From assembly GCA_940671915.1 (NCBI GenBank), contig CALNVZ010002100.1:7165195-7229194 (forward strand): a stretch of DNA of 64,000 nucleotides, in the 5' to 3' direction. How positions within the stretch are numbered: the first letter of the stretch is position 1; the number at the start of each line of letters is the position of its first letter. Source of the DNA: Paracentrotus lividus (Eukaryota > Echinodermata > Echinoidea > Camarodonta > Echinidae). The notes under the pieces are model-generated. The model worked only from the letters and a program-made list of their open reading frames with translations. It was not told the DNA's origin and did not search any database. The translations under genes were made by a program, and so were the position numbers. This document shows, piece by piece, positions 12,097 through 23,765 of the stretch.

Positions 12097-14065
12097 CATC
12101 TTTAGTTTTGCAATTTGCATTGTTGAAGTTAATTCAGTGCTTGTAACAATTGAGGCTAGGTACTTTTACTCTATGTCCCACTTTTAAGACAAATGATAAC
12201 ATTGTAAGCATTTAAAAAAAAAACATTTAAAAAAAAGTCAAGATATCAATATATGTGCACTATAATAAGTATACTAAAAGTAAAACCCAAGATTGATAAC
12301 AAATATTACTTACCGGAGGATGGCTTGAAAGGCTAAATCCTGAAAATTACTATCCATCTTTGCTACTAGGCGCTAAAGTTGTTTTTCTTTCACTGTCCCA
12401 TTAGCAGTTCATCCATGTTACATGATCTACCCTCACTGAACACAACATCCAGGGATGCGTACAACCTGATCCAAATTAGAACATTCACTGCGAATGAACA
12501 GCAAGCATAACATCCCTACATGCCAGTCAATTTAACCAACGTACATCTCTCACTGGCTTCCAAACTCGAGGTTAACTTATTGATTCCCTTTTACCTTCCC
12601 CCGTTTGGCTTTCCATGCAAATGTCAGAGGGGAGACTATAAACTGGATTATTTTACAATCAGTCTGAGCGTTAAACCTTCTGCTGGCGATAATCTGAGCA
12701 CGTTATTTGATTTCATCCATATTCAAGGCGTCGTAAGCATAATCATGCGGTAAATTTTACGCATTTGAGTTTCATAGGTTTTGATTTCAGAGAGAATCTC
12801 AAATATATGTATAAAATAAGATAGTGGTTTAACCATTAACCTAACCACTAGCATACATAATACAAGCTGCCTATTCCATGCTGTGATGTAACATCTATAG
12901 TCAGACAACGCTGATAATTTCCTTATATGTCCCAATCCTTGCATCTACGAATGAATCCCTGCAGCATTCTCATGCCAAATGTCACAACTGACAAATTTTG
13001 TGCCCTGCTAAATGCCAGCACTCTCGGGTCAGGAGAATTTAATGGCAGGTAAACTCTTCAGCCATTTGTTCCTCAGCTCATAAGACTTCTAATAGATTGC
13101 AGGAAGTTCTTTGAATCATGTCCATGTATTTATGCGCTTTTAGGGTGCATCGTCCATCCAAATCTATCCTGGTGATTCACTGATTGGGATTCACAAGATA
13201 TGTGTCCTTTCCAAACGGATTGCACCACTGAATAAACTGCATCTCATAAATCCTTAAAGACGGTGGGATATTGAACTACTTGAGTGTAACCATGCGGTTA
13301 TATGAAATGGTATGCTTTACAGTACCGACCCCATCTAATAGCAGTACTGTCCTACTAAACATAATTCCACCTCTCTATCTTCCTCCCTCCTCATTAAATA
13401 GCTGATTCTCCTATAAATGTCAGGGAAGAGAAGCACAAACGAGGGGATGATGCTACCGTCCCACGTCACAAACACACTCCAAGACGATGCACAGGATTTT
13501 TGTTTACGTTCTGATAGTCGGTAAAACAACTATCAAAAGAGGATAGCGTTGCACACCGATGCCACGCATTAGCAAAATATATTGATGAAATTCTTGCCAG
13601 CGACACCGCTATAAAGGTGGATGCCCATATGGGTTAAAGGAGAGAGGGTTTGGGTGATTGTCACAGAGGGTAAAATCAATAAGGAATTCATGCAAAGCCA
13701 TACCATCCCATTGAATTGTCCTCTTCTACACCCCGATGATGTAATTACTCAAGTGCGACTGGACCCATTCACCTAATTGAGACTGAATAATAGATTCCCT
13801 TTAATCAAACAATCACCTCTATTTCATTTTGGCACCGACAGTCTGTTATATTCTCTCACATGAGTTTCTCAATGATATCTGAATCAACATGACCTCGTGA
13901 ATGTCATTGTACTATTCATCTTAGATCATTGCACATGATGATATGTAACCCTTTGTCTCAGTTTGAATCTACATGTGACTCAAAATTATAGACATAATTT
14001 CTTTAATTCACAGCATGCCTGTCCTGCATGAGTGATCTTATATGGATCTAGTAAGCTTGTAGTAT
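12097..14065. other. No recognisable feature
   Basis: Nearly 2 kb of single-copy-looking DNA with more balanced composition than most of the window. Short frames (60-77 codons) show no domain. It could be intronic or intergenic host sequence. Confidence 0.45.
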
Positions 14066-14070
14066 TATTA

Positions 14071-14472
14071 CCTCGTTTACACTGTGACTCGGGTCGTGGG
14101 TTCGACATGGCAATCATGCTCGACACAGCAATTTTATGCCATGTAAACGGGATCACTGTGATCCACTACCCGGGTTTGGCTCCGCCAAAATCGTAGGTTT
14201 TGATCCGGGAGGCGAGTTCGACTCAGCCATTTTTTTTGCGCGTAAACAGAAAGCCGTGTCGAAGTCGATGACCTTGAGGTCAGATTTGTAATCTGGCTAT
14301 ACATCAACAACACACATTAATGACACCCTTTACTTCCGGTCGTGATCTGGGAGCCGTGTTGAACTCGCCTTTTTTGTTGTGTATAAACACAATCACAGGT
14401 TTACTCTTTGCAGTGTCGAACCCTTCTTGAGGATTCGACACGAGAGCTGATCGAGTCACAATGTAAACGCTG
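14071..14472. mobile_element. TIR MITE with a TATTA duplication (family R)
   Basis: Ends CCTCGTTTACACTGTGACTC and GAGTCACAATGTAAACGCTG are inverted repeats over 21 bp with about three mismatches. Perfect TATTA copies flank the element (14066-14070 and 14473-14477). The interior has several 'cgacac' and 'gttcgac' inverted motifs. No coding capacity; superfamily not assignable. Confidence 0.7.
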
Positions 14473-14742
14473 TATTAATCACTGTATATTACAATATCCA
14501 GACAAAACACAATGTCTGCTGGAGCATTAATGTGTGACACTGATTCCATTGGGGGAATGAATTTCTGTGTAATCCATGAATCCCACTTTGAATCAACCAT
14601 AAATTTATGGGGTGAATATTGTCTCTTGCTCTGCTGCAACATGTTCATGGATGTGATAGAATATATTTGATCATTATTTAATATTTGTAGGCCTTTTCTT
14701 CACCAGCTCTACGTTTAAATTACTCTTTATCACTTTTTATTA

Positions 14743-15248
14743 GGCCTAAAATAAATTGTTGACTTGGCGTAACCTGCCCGACCTTATTTTTATCGCCGAC
14801 ACCGACGCTTTTTTCCATTATCGACTGGGACTGTGTAAATATTGATATCGCAGTGGGGAAAAAACTCGGATGTTCGTTGCTTCCGTACATTCTGTGCTTC
14901 GCCGCACCATGTATTGGCCAGCTCGTGCGTCGAGTGCAGCGGGCAGGCAGTACGTCGAGTGCAGCGGGCAGGCAGTACGTCGATTTACCGCTGGCAGAGC
15001 TGCCTGGACGATTCAAGATGGCTGCATATGGTGTCCAGTTCACGGGAAAATATTGTGGTCTATCCCTCTCATCAAATCATCCCAAATGTCTGAGGACCTA
15101 TCTACGCAACTGTATATATATATGTGTACAAATTGCTACTTTCATGAATGCAAATATAAGCAACAACGACCCCCCAAAAAAAGTCCGCCCTACCGACCCT
15201 AATTTTCAGTGGCCCATTACGCCAAGTCAACAATTCTTTTTTTTGGCC
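14743..15248. mobile_element. PIF/Harbinger-like MITE, family Q copy 1
   Basis: Inverted ends GGCCTAAAATAAATTGTTGA and its counterpart reaching GGCC at 15248, with TTA on both sides (14740-14742, 15249-15251). 'ttgacttggcgtaa' is conserved in both TIRs. The interior carries a tandem repeat of about 26 bp ('cgtcgagtgcagcgggcagg', about 14928-14980). Frames of 83-135 codons here are transposon noise. A relative lies at 30401-30789. Confidence 0.8.
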
Positions 15249-15322
15249 TTAAGTTATTGAAATAAAATTGGCCCTCTGCACTATCTATACCTCACAGGGT
15301 AATATATGCATGGCTGCGTATC

Positions 15323-15514
15323 AGGACATCTCCCCCGGAGGACAACTCCCCCGGGGACAATTTCCGGAGGACAGCTCCCCCGGAGGACATAGGGTTAGGG
15401 TTAGGGTTAGGGTTAGGGTTAGGGTTAGGGTTGTCCTCCGGGGGAGTTGTCCTCCGGGGGAGCTGTCCTCCGGGAATTGTCCCCGGGGGAGTTGTCCTCC
15501 GGGGGAGATGTCCT
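15323..15514. repeat. Large GC-rich palindrome with a TTAGGG core
   Basis: Two inverted arms of about 68 and 82 bp, made of 'ggacaactcccccgg'-type units, flank seven exact tandem units of AGGGTT (15391-15432), i.e. the animal telomere repeat. The arms pair over nearly their whole length. The overlapping frames rich in Pro-Asn or Val-Arg are products of the repeat. It may be an interstitial telomeric insertion at a break or a mobile palindrome; nearby flanks show no duplication that decides this. Confidence 0.85.
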
Positions 15515-15607
15515 AGAACCGCATGGCTGTTGTATGGACTGGTGATTTTAATGACTTGATTAATGTCTATCATATGACATTCAGTAAGCTGTCATATACA
15601 GGACGGC

Positions 15608-15720
15608 ATGACATAATAATAATAATAATACACTTTTTATATAGCGCAAAATGAGTGATTACTCCCCTAAGCGCTGACATCACTTGTTGCAAGACTGGGG
15701 TCCAATCATGGAGGGGGATT
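15608..15720 (-). repeat. Retroposon 3' tail, (TAA)n with GCGCTATATAAA
   Basis: An (ATA)n run followed by 'cactttttatatagcgc' is the reverse complement of the 'gcgctatataaa...(TTA)n' tail seen at 25292-25331. Such tails end LINEs and SINEs in several marine invertebrates. Only the tail region is recognisable. Confidence 0.5.
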
Positions 15721-15732
15721 GCTTTCATGGGG

Positions 15733-15927
15733 TATAGACGAATTTGGGCTGCGTTTCATGGAGCCCTCTACGTGCCCGCCATATAGCTGGGGGCTTCAAA
15801 TGAGTTTTACATTGAGCCAGGTGCGCGTATGTCTGCGCATATGTACATTTTCCTTTGTTACACATACTGGAAGCCCTCCAGTTAGTTAATTTGCATAAAA
15901 AAAGCACCCAAACGGAATTCGTCTATA
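15733..15927 (+). mobile_element. Short MITE, family L copy 1
   Basis: A 195-bp element with inverted ends TATAGACGAATTTGGG and CCCAAACGGAATTCGTCTATA-type sequence. The interior motif 'agctgggggcttc' and a following 'gcgcatatgtac' are also present, inverted, in the copy at 37623-37833. Confidence 0.65.
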
Positions 15928-16106
15928 TGATTTACTAGGTTATTGAAATTCAAAACAAGTCATCAAGTGAGAGAACGGTGTTATTTTACCTTCTAATATT
16001 GTTGCCTTCCCCTAGCTGTCTGCTTTCTCTTTCCACTTTATTCTTCCTTCTTTAAAAAGGTTTGCTACACATCACTCTTCTTGCTTAAACTCTCTTACTC
16101 TCATTA

Positions 16107-16881
16107 GGTGGATTCACACCTACCCGATCAGGAAAAATTCTCGTAATGTACGAGAACTGTTTCAATCACCAAATTACCCGTAAATTGTGTTTTGTGTTCA
16201 CACCTGCCCGAACCGTCTTTTCCAGGGAAAATACCCGAAGTTATAAACAAGGGAAGAAATAGGAAAAACAAAGAAATACATAAGAAAGCAGGGAAAGAAG
16301 GAAAAACAAAGAAATACATAATGAATGAAAAGAAAGAAGGAAAAAACAAAGAAATACATAAGGAACGAGAAGAAAGAAGGAAAAACAAAGAAAAACATTA
16401 GGAAAGAGAGAAAAAAAGAAGGAAAACAAAGAAATACATATGGAAAGAGAAGACAAGGAAAACAAAGAAATACATAAGGAAAGAGAAGAAAGAAGGTAAA
16501 CAAAGAAATACATAAGGAAAGAGAAGAAAGAAGGAAAAACAAAGAAATATATAAGAAAAGCGGGCAAAAGAAGGAAAAACAAAGAAATACATAAGGAACG
16601 AGAAGAAAGAAGGAAAAACAAAAGAAATACATAAGAAAAAAAAAAGGGGGGAATAGAAAGTTCCCGTAATTTATGTTCACACTACAAAAGTTCCCACGAC
16701 CTTGGTGAAACTACGCGTAGTTTCGACGAAGTACCTACTAATTTAGGGGAATTTATCTTTGGGAATATTACGCGTAGTTTGGTTTCACACTTGCAAAATT
16801 ACGCGTAGTTTGTGATCGGGGTAAAAATACCCGATCAGAGATTACAGGAACTTTTCCAGATCGGGCAGGTGTGAATCCACC
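16107..16881. mobile_element. TIR element (family P) carrying a minisatellite
   Basis: Ends GGTGGATTCACACCTACCCG and CGGGCAGGTGTGAATCCACC are near-perfect inverted repeats. Inner sub-terminal motifs ('tacccgatca', 'acgcgtagttt' repeated about three times at 16713-16812) follow. The middle is replaced by a purine-rich minisatellite (16258-16640). The left flank is TTA and the right TAT. It ends 4 bp from the next MITE. Confidence 0.75.
16258..16640. repeat. 39-bp purine-rich minisatellite, about ten units
   Basis: Tandem units of about 36-41 bp of the type 'acaaagaaatacataaggaa' followed by 'agagaagaaagaagg' lie inside family P. Strong purine strand bias gives long false frames on the minus strand (up to 160 codons, Phe/Leu/Ser/Cys-rich). 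These look like membrane proteins but are repeat translations. Confidence 0.9.
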
Positions 16882-16885
16882 TATT

Positions 16886-17197
16886 GGCCCGTATTCTCAA
16901 AAGCCACCCAACTTTAAGCCTAGCTTAAATCTGTGGCTTAACTATGGCTGGCTAAAAGGGAATCAATCCCGAAAATAAGATGTTCAATTCATTATAATTT
17001 TTGGAAGTGAAACTATTAAAAACTGCTTGGGAATGATAAGTACAAAAGTTTCCCTTACAATTAAAATACAATTCCAGATTTCAGTGAAGGTGATAGGAAC
17101 ATGCGACATAGAAAGATTGATTCCCTTTTAGCCAATCATAGTTAAACCACAGATTTAAGCTAGGCTTAAAGTTAGGCGGCTTTTGAGAATACGGGCC
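16886..17197. mobile_element. Fold-back MITE, family E copy 1
   Basis: A 312-bp element with ends GGCCCGTATTCTCAAAAGCC and GGCTTTTGAGAATACGGGCC, and long sub-terminal inverted repeats ('ttaagcctagcttaaatctg'). The second copy is 34011-34322, and its mirror is in the duplicated arm near 47203-47505. The duplication at the ends is unclear. Confidence 0.8.
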
Positions 17198-18150
17198 AAT
17201 CACTGGTCACACTACCCCTTTACAAATGTATATTTAAATATTTAAATGAGAGATATCTGGCAAGGAATTTTCATACATTACATGTATATTCAATAAATAA
17301 TGCAAATCTTCACAGTGTTCTCTCTCATATTTCTTGCAAATGTCTACAGATTAGCAACATGGTTGTAAGACCCCTTTAGCTCTCAAAGACCATCAAACAA
17401 TGGATGGTTTAAAACCCTTTATTGCTCTCAGTGACCTACATACAGTAGATGGCTTAACACCATGAAAGTGACCATTATGGACCACTTTCTCCTGAGACTA
17501 TGTCAGCAGTTCGAGATCGTAAATGCCACAAATCAATCTTACAGAACTTTGATATTTCAACAAAAAATAGCTTGGGGGCACAGCACTGTCGCATTGTGCA
17601 TTATGAAATAGCTCAACGAATAATTCAGGGCTTTGGGGCACTTTAAAGGAAACTTGACATAAAGCTTTTTCAGTGAGTAGTTGCAATTCCCAAACTGAAT
17701 CTTTTTATTAGGAAATACAAGTTCCATATAATCTTGATTAATGAAGAAATCTAGGGTTAAGTAGTTCTCCAGATTGAAATACTTTCTGTTCATTTCTTAG
17801 AAGTTCATTCCTTTTATTACACAAAGCTCTATAACAGAATGAAAATTATTGAGGGAAACATCACTATTTCAAAATGACATGGCACGGTCTGATTTAGGCA
17901 AATAAGGGTGAGAAAACTCTGATGTATCTGTTGGAGAAAGCTTTCAGCATAAATGCTCCAGCTTAAATGGAGGTCAGTTGAGCTCGATTCTTTTGTTATA
18001 AGCTTGCATTATGCAACACCAATCCTGCGCATTGCTGTCAAATCGTATGATGTCAAATAGAGTTTTCAAAGTGTGCAATCAAAGATTGCCTCATTAAATT
18101 ACAAATGTTCTGTTATTTTGATTGATAATGAACAGGTTTTGTCACTTGCC
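17198..18150. other. Gene-free; a two-unit tandem repeat near 17370
   Basis: Two diverged units of about 48 bp ('agctctcaaagacc...' and 'tgctctcagtgacct...') lie near 17370-17465. The remainder is unremarkable AT-rich DNA without a supported gene. Confidence 0.4.
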
Positions 18151-18154
18151 AATA

Positions 18155-18495
18155 CAAAGTGTATTTTTAAAAGAAATGGTACAAGCAGGGAAAATAATTT
18201 AGGTATGAAAATTTCTCAAATGATGTATGTTGTACCATATTAAAGCCAAAATATTCTTCTTGTTGATACACTTCATTTTGTATACTTTGCTTTTGTAAGA
18301 CAAAAGTGATGCTACATTTTGAGTAACGAAGAGAGAATTGGATTTACACAAACCTTTTGTTCAGAACGCAAAGCTCATTGCCTATCATGTGCAAAACCAA
18401 ACGAAGTCATTGCAAAAGATTTCTTTTTTTCTTTTTTTTCTTAAGTAAATACCAAATCTTCATACTATTAAAAAAAAAATATTTCATACAGACTG
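18155..18495 (-). mobile_element. Diverged family A MITE copy 3
   Basis: Matches the family A interior ('aatggtacaagcagggaaaa', 'acaaaagtgatgct') and has a right end 'catacagactg' before TA. The left TIR is decayed, so this is an older copy. Confidence 0.6.
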
Positions 18496-18759
18496 TACAT
18501 CAATAGTGTCCACACCATTTAAACACATTTGTAGAAAGTATGATGTAATTTCTCAATAACAAGAAGGGAAAATCCCATTCATATAACTGTCAAATTGCAA
18601 TTAATTAGGTGGCATATTCACTTTAAAGGATATTGCATTTGCAAATTGATACAGCAATCTATATAATCAACACAATTTCAGCAAACAAATGAAATATATG
18701 TTGGTTAACTAGGGGGGAAAATTATCACACACTCGATGGCAATGTTTGAAGAGTTGAAA

Positions 18760-18796
<37 letters not shown>

Positions 18797-19070
18797 TTAA
18801 CAAAATAAAGATTGAATAGAAAAACTATGCCGTGAGATTAATTTTGCCACTGGTTAAAAAAAAAGAAAAAAAAAAGAAGGAAAATCCAAATTATATGGAC
18901 AAATTTAACCCGTTTACTACACTACACATCTATAGTAGATGTAGAATCATTTTTTTTTCTTTCTTCTTCTTGTTCATTTTATATTACATATCTACGGTCA
19001 ATAACTTAAACAACTTCCAACAGACTATCATTAGGAGGCAATTTTAAGTGAAACTTAAAGTGAAAGTTAA
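18496..19070. repeat. Gene-free; long poly-A tract
   Basis: A run of about 33 A's at 18763-18795 and a second A-rich patch near 18858 stand in otherwise unremarkable AT-rich DNA. Confidence 0.6.
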
Positions 19071-19437
19071 AGTGAAACATGACATTGAAATGTGGAAGAC
19101 ACTGTCTAAAAGTGATTTGGAGAGGTTGATTACATTATTTTGTGCTGTGAAGTTTTGGAATTGCCAAAATGATAAGAAATTAACCCAATTCAGCTTTGAG
19201 TCACATGCACTTACACAGAAATGCATGTCTAGGGCAACACAAAATGTTTGGGACCCAAACATGTTAGCTGTGTGGTATATTTTGGATCATATTATGACTA
19301 TTAGGGTATTTGAAGAGCAATCTTTTCTTGTGGAGCTTTATATTATAATATTCTCTTCAAATATCATGAAAATAACAGGAAAGCTCACAATAATTTTCTT
19401 CATCTTTCCCACACCTTCCCACTACACTAGATTCCCT
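19071..19437 (+). mobile_element. TTAA-type MITE, family G copy 1
   Basis: About 367 bp closely similar to 58232-58614. The left end AGTGAAAC follows TTAA (19067-19070); the right end 'ctagattccct' is followed by ATAA, a decayed TTAA. A plus-strand frame of 147 codons (19048-19491) covers it. It is rejected as a gene because the other copy has length differences that are not multiples of three. Confidence 0.7.
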
Positions 19438-19611
19438 ATAACAGTACTGAAACAACCCGCCATTGAAAACATTGATGTTCATCCTCATTGACAGTTCTTT
19501 TTTCCTAATAACCTGATGAAAGGCAAGGACTCATGTGTATACAAGCACATTACACTCCTACACACATAAGATTTTAACCTGCAAGAATCATCAGAATTGA
19601 AGAAAGCAGAT

Positions 19612-20064
19612 GTATGGTAGAGGTACCTTAGTCCACGCACCTCTAAATATGTGCGATGTGACGCGATATATGTGCTCAGTTTCTTGAACTGTCGAGAAAG
19701 CAATAAGCCTGTCGGAGATATCACAAAAACTTTCAGGGAAAATCATTGGTTTCTTGCACTTTTATAATTTCATGAAATCAGCAAGAATACCCGTAAGTGC
19801 GACACGAAATGAAAATTTACATTCACTTACTGTATGTGCATGGACTAATGTACCGTTCAGTTTTGCCAAAGCAAAATACACACGGTCGCGTAATCGACTC
19901 CCGCTTGCGCATTTGCCAAATATTTCTGTCGTAGTTTTCTCTACAAATGTTCCTCGGAACATTCAACAATTAATAGAGAGGATAATTTTTGATAAAAACA
20001 TTAAATTATTGGACTTTTTAGCAGTTGAAAACAAAGTGCGTGGACTAAGGTACCTCCATCATAC
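19612..20064. mobile_element. TIR MITE, family H
   Basis: A 453-bp element. Ends GTATGGTAGAGGTACCTTAG and CTAAGGTACCTCCATCATAC continue into a shared 'tccacgcac'; about 29 bp match with two mismatches. The interior is AT-rich with no convincing protein. Only one copy is in the window. Confidence 0.7.
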
Positions 20065-20490
20065 TTAAAAGTAGGAGAATGAATCTTACTGAGTAATGTT
20101 ATTCAAATATTACTATACATTGGGGCTAGTGACTTGTTTAGGGATATGGGTACAGCCCAAAAGGATGACAGCAAGTACAGACTGTAGCTTGACACTTTAA
20201 CATAAAAAAAAAGAAAGTAAGCGTCTAATCCTGCTTCCCACATGAGCAGTTATAGTGCTTACATTGTAGGTATAGTTCTAGAAATCAGACCCTGTTATGA
20301 GCAATAGAGCACAAAATATTTAGTGTCTGCAAACAAGGCTAAAGTTGAGTTGACCTCTTTGTAAGTTAGCAAACATGGTAATGGATTATTAATACTTCTC
20401 ATCAACAAACTAATCTACCAAGAGCCTCTGATTATCTGCACTATGTAAATAGGCTAACACTCACATGACAATGATACTGATTAATACCAC
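20065..20490. other. No recognisable feature
   Basis: AT-rich sequence without gene or repeat signal. Confidence 0.45.
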
Positions 20491-20495
20491 ACCAA

Positions 20496-20640
20496 CAGTG
20501 CATCCCAATAAATACTATATATACACATTTGAAATGGCTACCAAATAAGAAAAAAATAAATATATATGGTTTCGGGGGCAAAGGTTTATATGTAGAAAAA
20601 GCTCATATCCTCAAATATCATTATGGCACCAAAAATTTCA
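20496..20640 (+). mobile_element. Mariner-like left end fragment (family K)
   Basis: Starts CAGTGCATCCCAATAAATAC and shares about 80 bp, including 'ggctaccaaat' and 'tatatatgattc/gtttc', with 27808-27890. Termini of the 'CAG-G---CCCAA-AAA' kind are seen in mariner-like elements. No right end found. Confidence 0.4.
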
Positions 20641-23270
20641 AAAAATGATGCATGCTTCAGTGAGCAATGCCCATTTTTGTAAATACATAAAAGTGTGGCT
20701 GTGCAGAATTCGCTATCAATTTTCACCAGTTTATGGGCCGTCATAAAAGACGAAATCAATAATGGCATAACTCGGCTAACAAAGAAAAAAATACAATAAA
20801 AATAAAAAACAGACATCCATTGATTGTCCTTTAATCCATTAATAAGTATTGTATTCATAACCATTCGTGTGGTTGAATAATTTTTGAAGCTGTCAGACAT
20901 TATGATTCATACTAATTAGAAAGAAGGAAAAAAAATTTTTACATTTTAATAAACATTTTTCACCAAGATTAATGAATGTACATATGCGGAAAGATTATCA
21001 GTGATTAATCTCAAGTTGTCTCATTGAAGAAAAAAAAAATAGATTGTGGAAATGTGATTGATTTAGGTATTGATATTGACAAGAATATAATACAGTGAAA
21101 TGTATGGTTCAAATAAAGATGCTTAATTAAAAATCAAAGATGCATAAATTTCCTTGAGAAAAGGATTACATTGTATAAAAACTCTTCCTTGTGGTTACAA
21201 AACACTTCACACTTTGCTCCACAAAACATTATGCATAGTGCCCACTTCAATAGTGACATAACATTTCTTAGACCACAATCACTCATATCTAACTTATAAT
21301 ATGGCTCTATTGCTATAGAATATATACATTTGCCTTCTTTTCTGTAGTATCCATATATTATATGCACATTATCACATTATGTTTAGTTTTTTTTCTTTTT
21401 CCCCCAATTGATCTGTAGTTGACTGTCTAAATATTCATATATCTTTATGACAGAAACCTAAACAGGATATATGGTCACATCAAATTCTTCCAAACTTCTT
21501 GCCAAGCTTTAATTTGTATTTCAATATATAAAAATGAGCAATTGGTAAACTGAGCACATCGTACCATGATAAATCTCTACTTAATTGAGCTGTACGAAAC
21601 TAAAGCTGTGGATCAAAGATAGATTGAGCTATTAAACTGGAGAGAATATTAATTCACATTTTGATAATGACTTGGAGAAATACAGATAATTCAGCACCAA
21701 CCTAGTAAGATGCACATCAGCATGATATAACAGAATCTTGGGTTAATTTGCACAACTATTTTAGGATGGCTATTTATGAACTGACCTGCCAGTACAGCCT
21801 GAAAGATGTTTGCTTGATTTTGCAGAATAAACATCCCACTTCTTTCTATCTATAAAAGGTTAAGACATGTAAGATATTTTACTGAATTAAAATAACATGA
21901 ACATATGTACTGGTAGTTCTTTCAAATTTAACTTTACAGTTCCATAATCAATAATAATGGCTACAGATTGTTTATATAGAACCTAATATAAGCGATGTAT
22001 TCCCTTACGTATTCCCTTCATTGAATAATAAATGATGATTTATAAAAATCAGTACATAACATTTCTCGATTTTGGACTAGTTGGGAAAATCATGGAAGGA
22101 TAATTCCATAATCATATCAAAGTGGAAATTTTTGTGAGGAGGGACTCGCAAAATTCGTGAAAAAAGAACCCCCATGAAATGTATTGCATATACAGCAGTG
22201 GAACGGTTTATGCTTTACAATATTTAAAATTGTGTGGCTAAACATAGAGATTTATGGAGTCGTCGCAAGTGAATTTTGATTTCCAGATTTAAAACAAGCC
22301 TCGATGACATCCCTAATCTTCAAATTATGACGAAGAACTGAAACTCAGAAGAGAGATATTGATTCTTTCTCACCGGACTGCTAATTGGCTATGGTCTCGA
22401 CAAGCGTTCTGACATGTTGGTTTAGCCCTCTTGAGACGTCCAATCGACCAGTCCAATAACCCATGACTCATGCCCCTAGGACATGCACTACACACCTCTA
22501 ATACACAGGCTTACTTCCGCCAAAATTTAGACCTCTCAAAATTTTGGGGAATGACGTATATTGTCAGAGATAAACATGAAAAGCAGTGATTGTAATAGAA
22601 AGGAAAAAGAAGAAGAGGAGAGACATATAAATAAAGAGACAATTGAAAAAGAATTAGATATAAAACGAAAATCCAGACAGAGAGGTATCAATTTTTTTTT
22701 AAATGGGAGAAAGAGAGAGAGAGCAAAATAGGGACATAGAAAACGATATAGTTGAGTCACAGAGAAAGAAAATAAGAAAGTGATGGAAAGAGAGAGAAAA
22801 GGTAAAAACAGCAAACCCCCCCCCCCTTTGTTTTTAATAACATCAAATTGGAGAAAAAAGAAAAGAGAGTTGAAGGAAACAGATCAATTATTATACAAGA
22901 ATAAAATATCAAAGCAGAAAGTAAAATAGAAAATGATAACACACAATGTCATTCTTAAAAAGTGGGCCCTCATTAATATCACATTAAACATATCATTGAA
23001 GCAAGAGCGAGAAATTGTAATACCAGAGGTATACATCTTGGCTTGACAAAAGGGAAGTAGAAAGTAGCTTCTACAGTCACATCTTAAAGTGTAAAAGGAA
23101 TTTGGTGAGGACGGGGAGAAATATCTTCAAATGAGGTCAGAAATCAAATGACAATGGGGGAAACAATAATTAGGAAAGGTTCCAAATGGACGGAAAGAAA
23201 GACTTAGACCTCTAAAGACTACGGAAGCAATGGAGTAGAGTTGGAGAAATTTGTGTGTGAACCTTAGGGT
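20641..23270. other. Gene-free; purine-rich low-complexity patch
   Basis: About 2.6 kb with no supported gene. The stretch 22555-22930 is strongly purine-rich (GA/A), giving false pyrimidine-coded hydrophobic frames on the minus strand. Confidence 0.5.
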
Positions 23271-23276
23271 GTGTTC

Positions 23277-23765
23277 AATGTCCATTTTCAAATTTAAACG
23301 CCGATATGAATCATGATACAAAATGCAATTACAAAACACAGAACACAAACGCGATCAGCGGTACACCGTTCAGTGTCGAATATTTGAAGCTGATTATACG
23401 CCGATCGTCTTGAAATTCCCCGCTCTCAAAAACAAACATCTGCGCTTTTTTCACTTGCACCGGAAGCTTCTACTGCGAGAGCACATTTAAAGACGTTTGA
23501 AACTCACTTGTGTTCAGTGTTGAATTTTGTTGCATTCGCGATGCTCAAGGTCGTAAAATCGAAGCTGATCGTGATTCTAAACGCATCTTTTTCAGCGTTT
23601 AAATTTTTCTGTGATTGGAGATCTGAAACACGTTTACTCCTACGACCGAGAATGGGGACAATGAACACCCACTTTGTTTCTCTTTATATCCGTGTTTTGT
23701 AATTGCGTTTTGTATCATGATTCATGTTGGCGTTTAAAATTTTAAAATCGACATTGAACACACCC
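23277..23765. mobile_element. PIF/Harbinger-like MITE, family F copy 1
   Basis: A 489-bp element with ends GGGTGTGTTCAATGTCCATT and 'gacattgaacacaccc', flanked by TTA (23274-23276) and TAA (23766-23768). Sub-terminal segments ('aaatttaaacgcc', 'atgattcatg', 'ttgcgttttgt') are inverted repeats, so nearly the whole element folds back. Copies: 36800-37302 and 59429-59918, plus the mirror 44235-44738. Confidence 0.85.

Noticed and set aside
14090-14460. tRNA B-box-like 'gtgggttcgac' motifs
   Set aside because: They are internal repeats of the TATTA-flanked MITE, without tRNA structure.
15268-15573. Repetitive Val-Arg or Pro-Asn proteins
   Set aside because: Direct translation of (TTAGGG)n and its palindromic collar.
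16258-16640. CRISPR-like array of regularly spaced repeats
   Set aside because: Units are contiguous minisatellite repeats without distinct spacers, in an animal-type sequence.
16198-16680. Minus-strand frame of 160 codons resembling a multi-pass membrane protein
   Set aside because: It is the translation of the 39-bp purine-rich minisatellite; all frames there are hydrophobic for the same reason.
19048-19491. Plus-strand frame of 147 codons as a host gene
   Set aside because: It covers a TTAA-type MITE; the second copy at 58232-58614 has length changes not divisible by three and no matching frame.
22536-22942. Leu/Ser/Phe-rich frames on the minus strand (also 62391-62741)
   Set aside because: Products of purine-rich low-complexity DNA on the plus strand.
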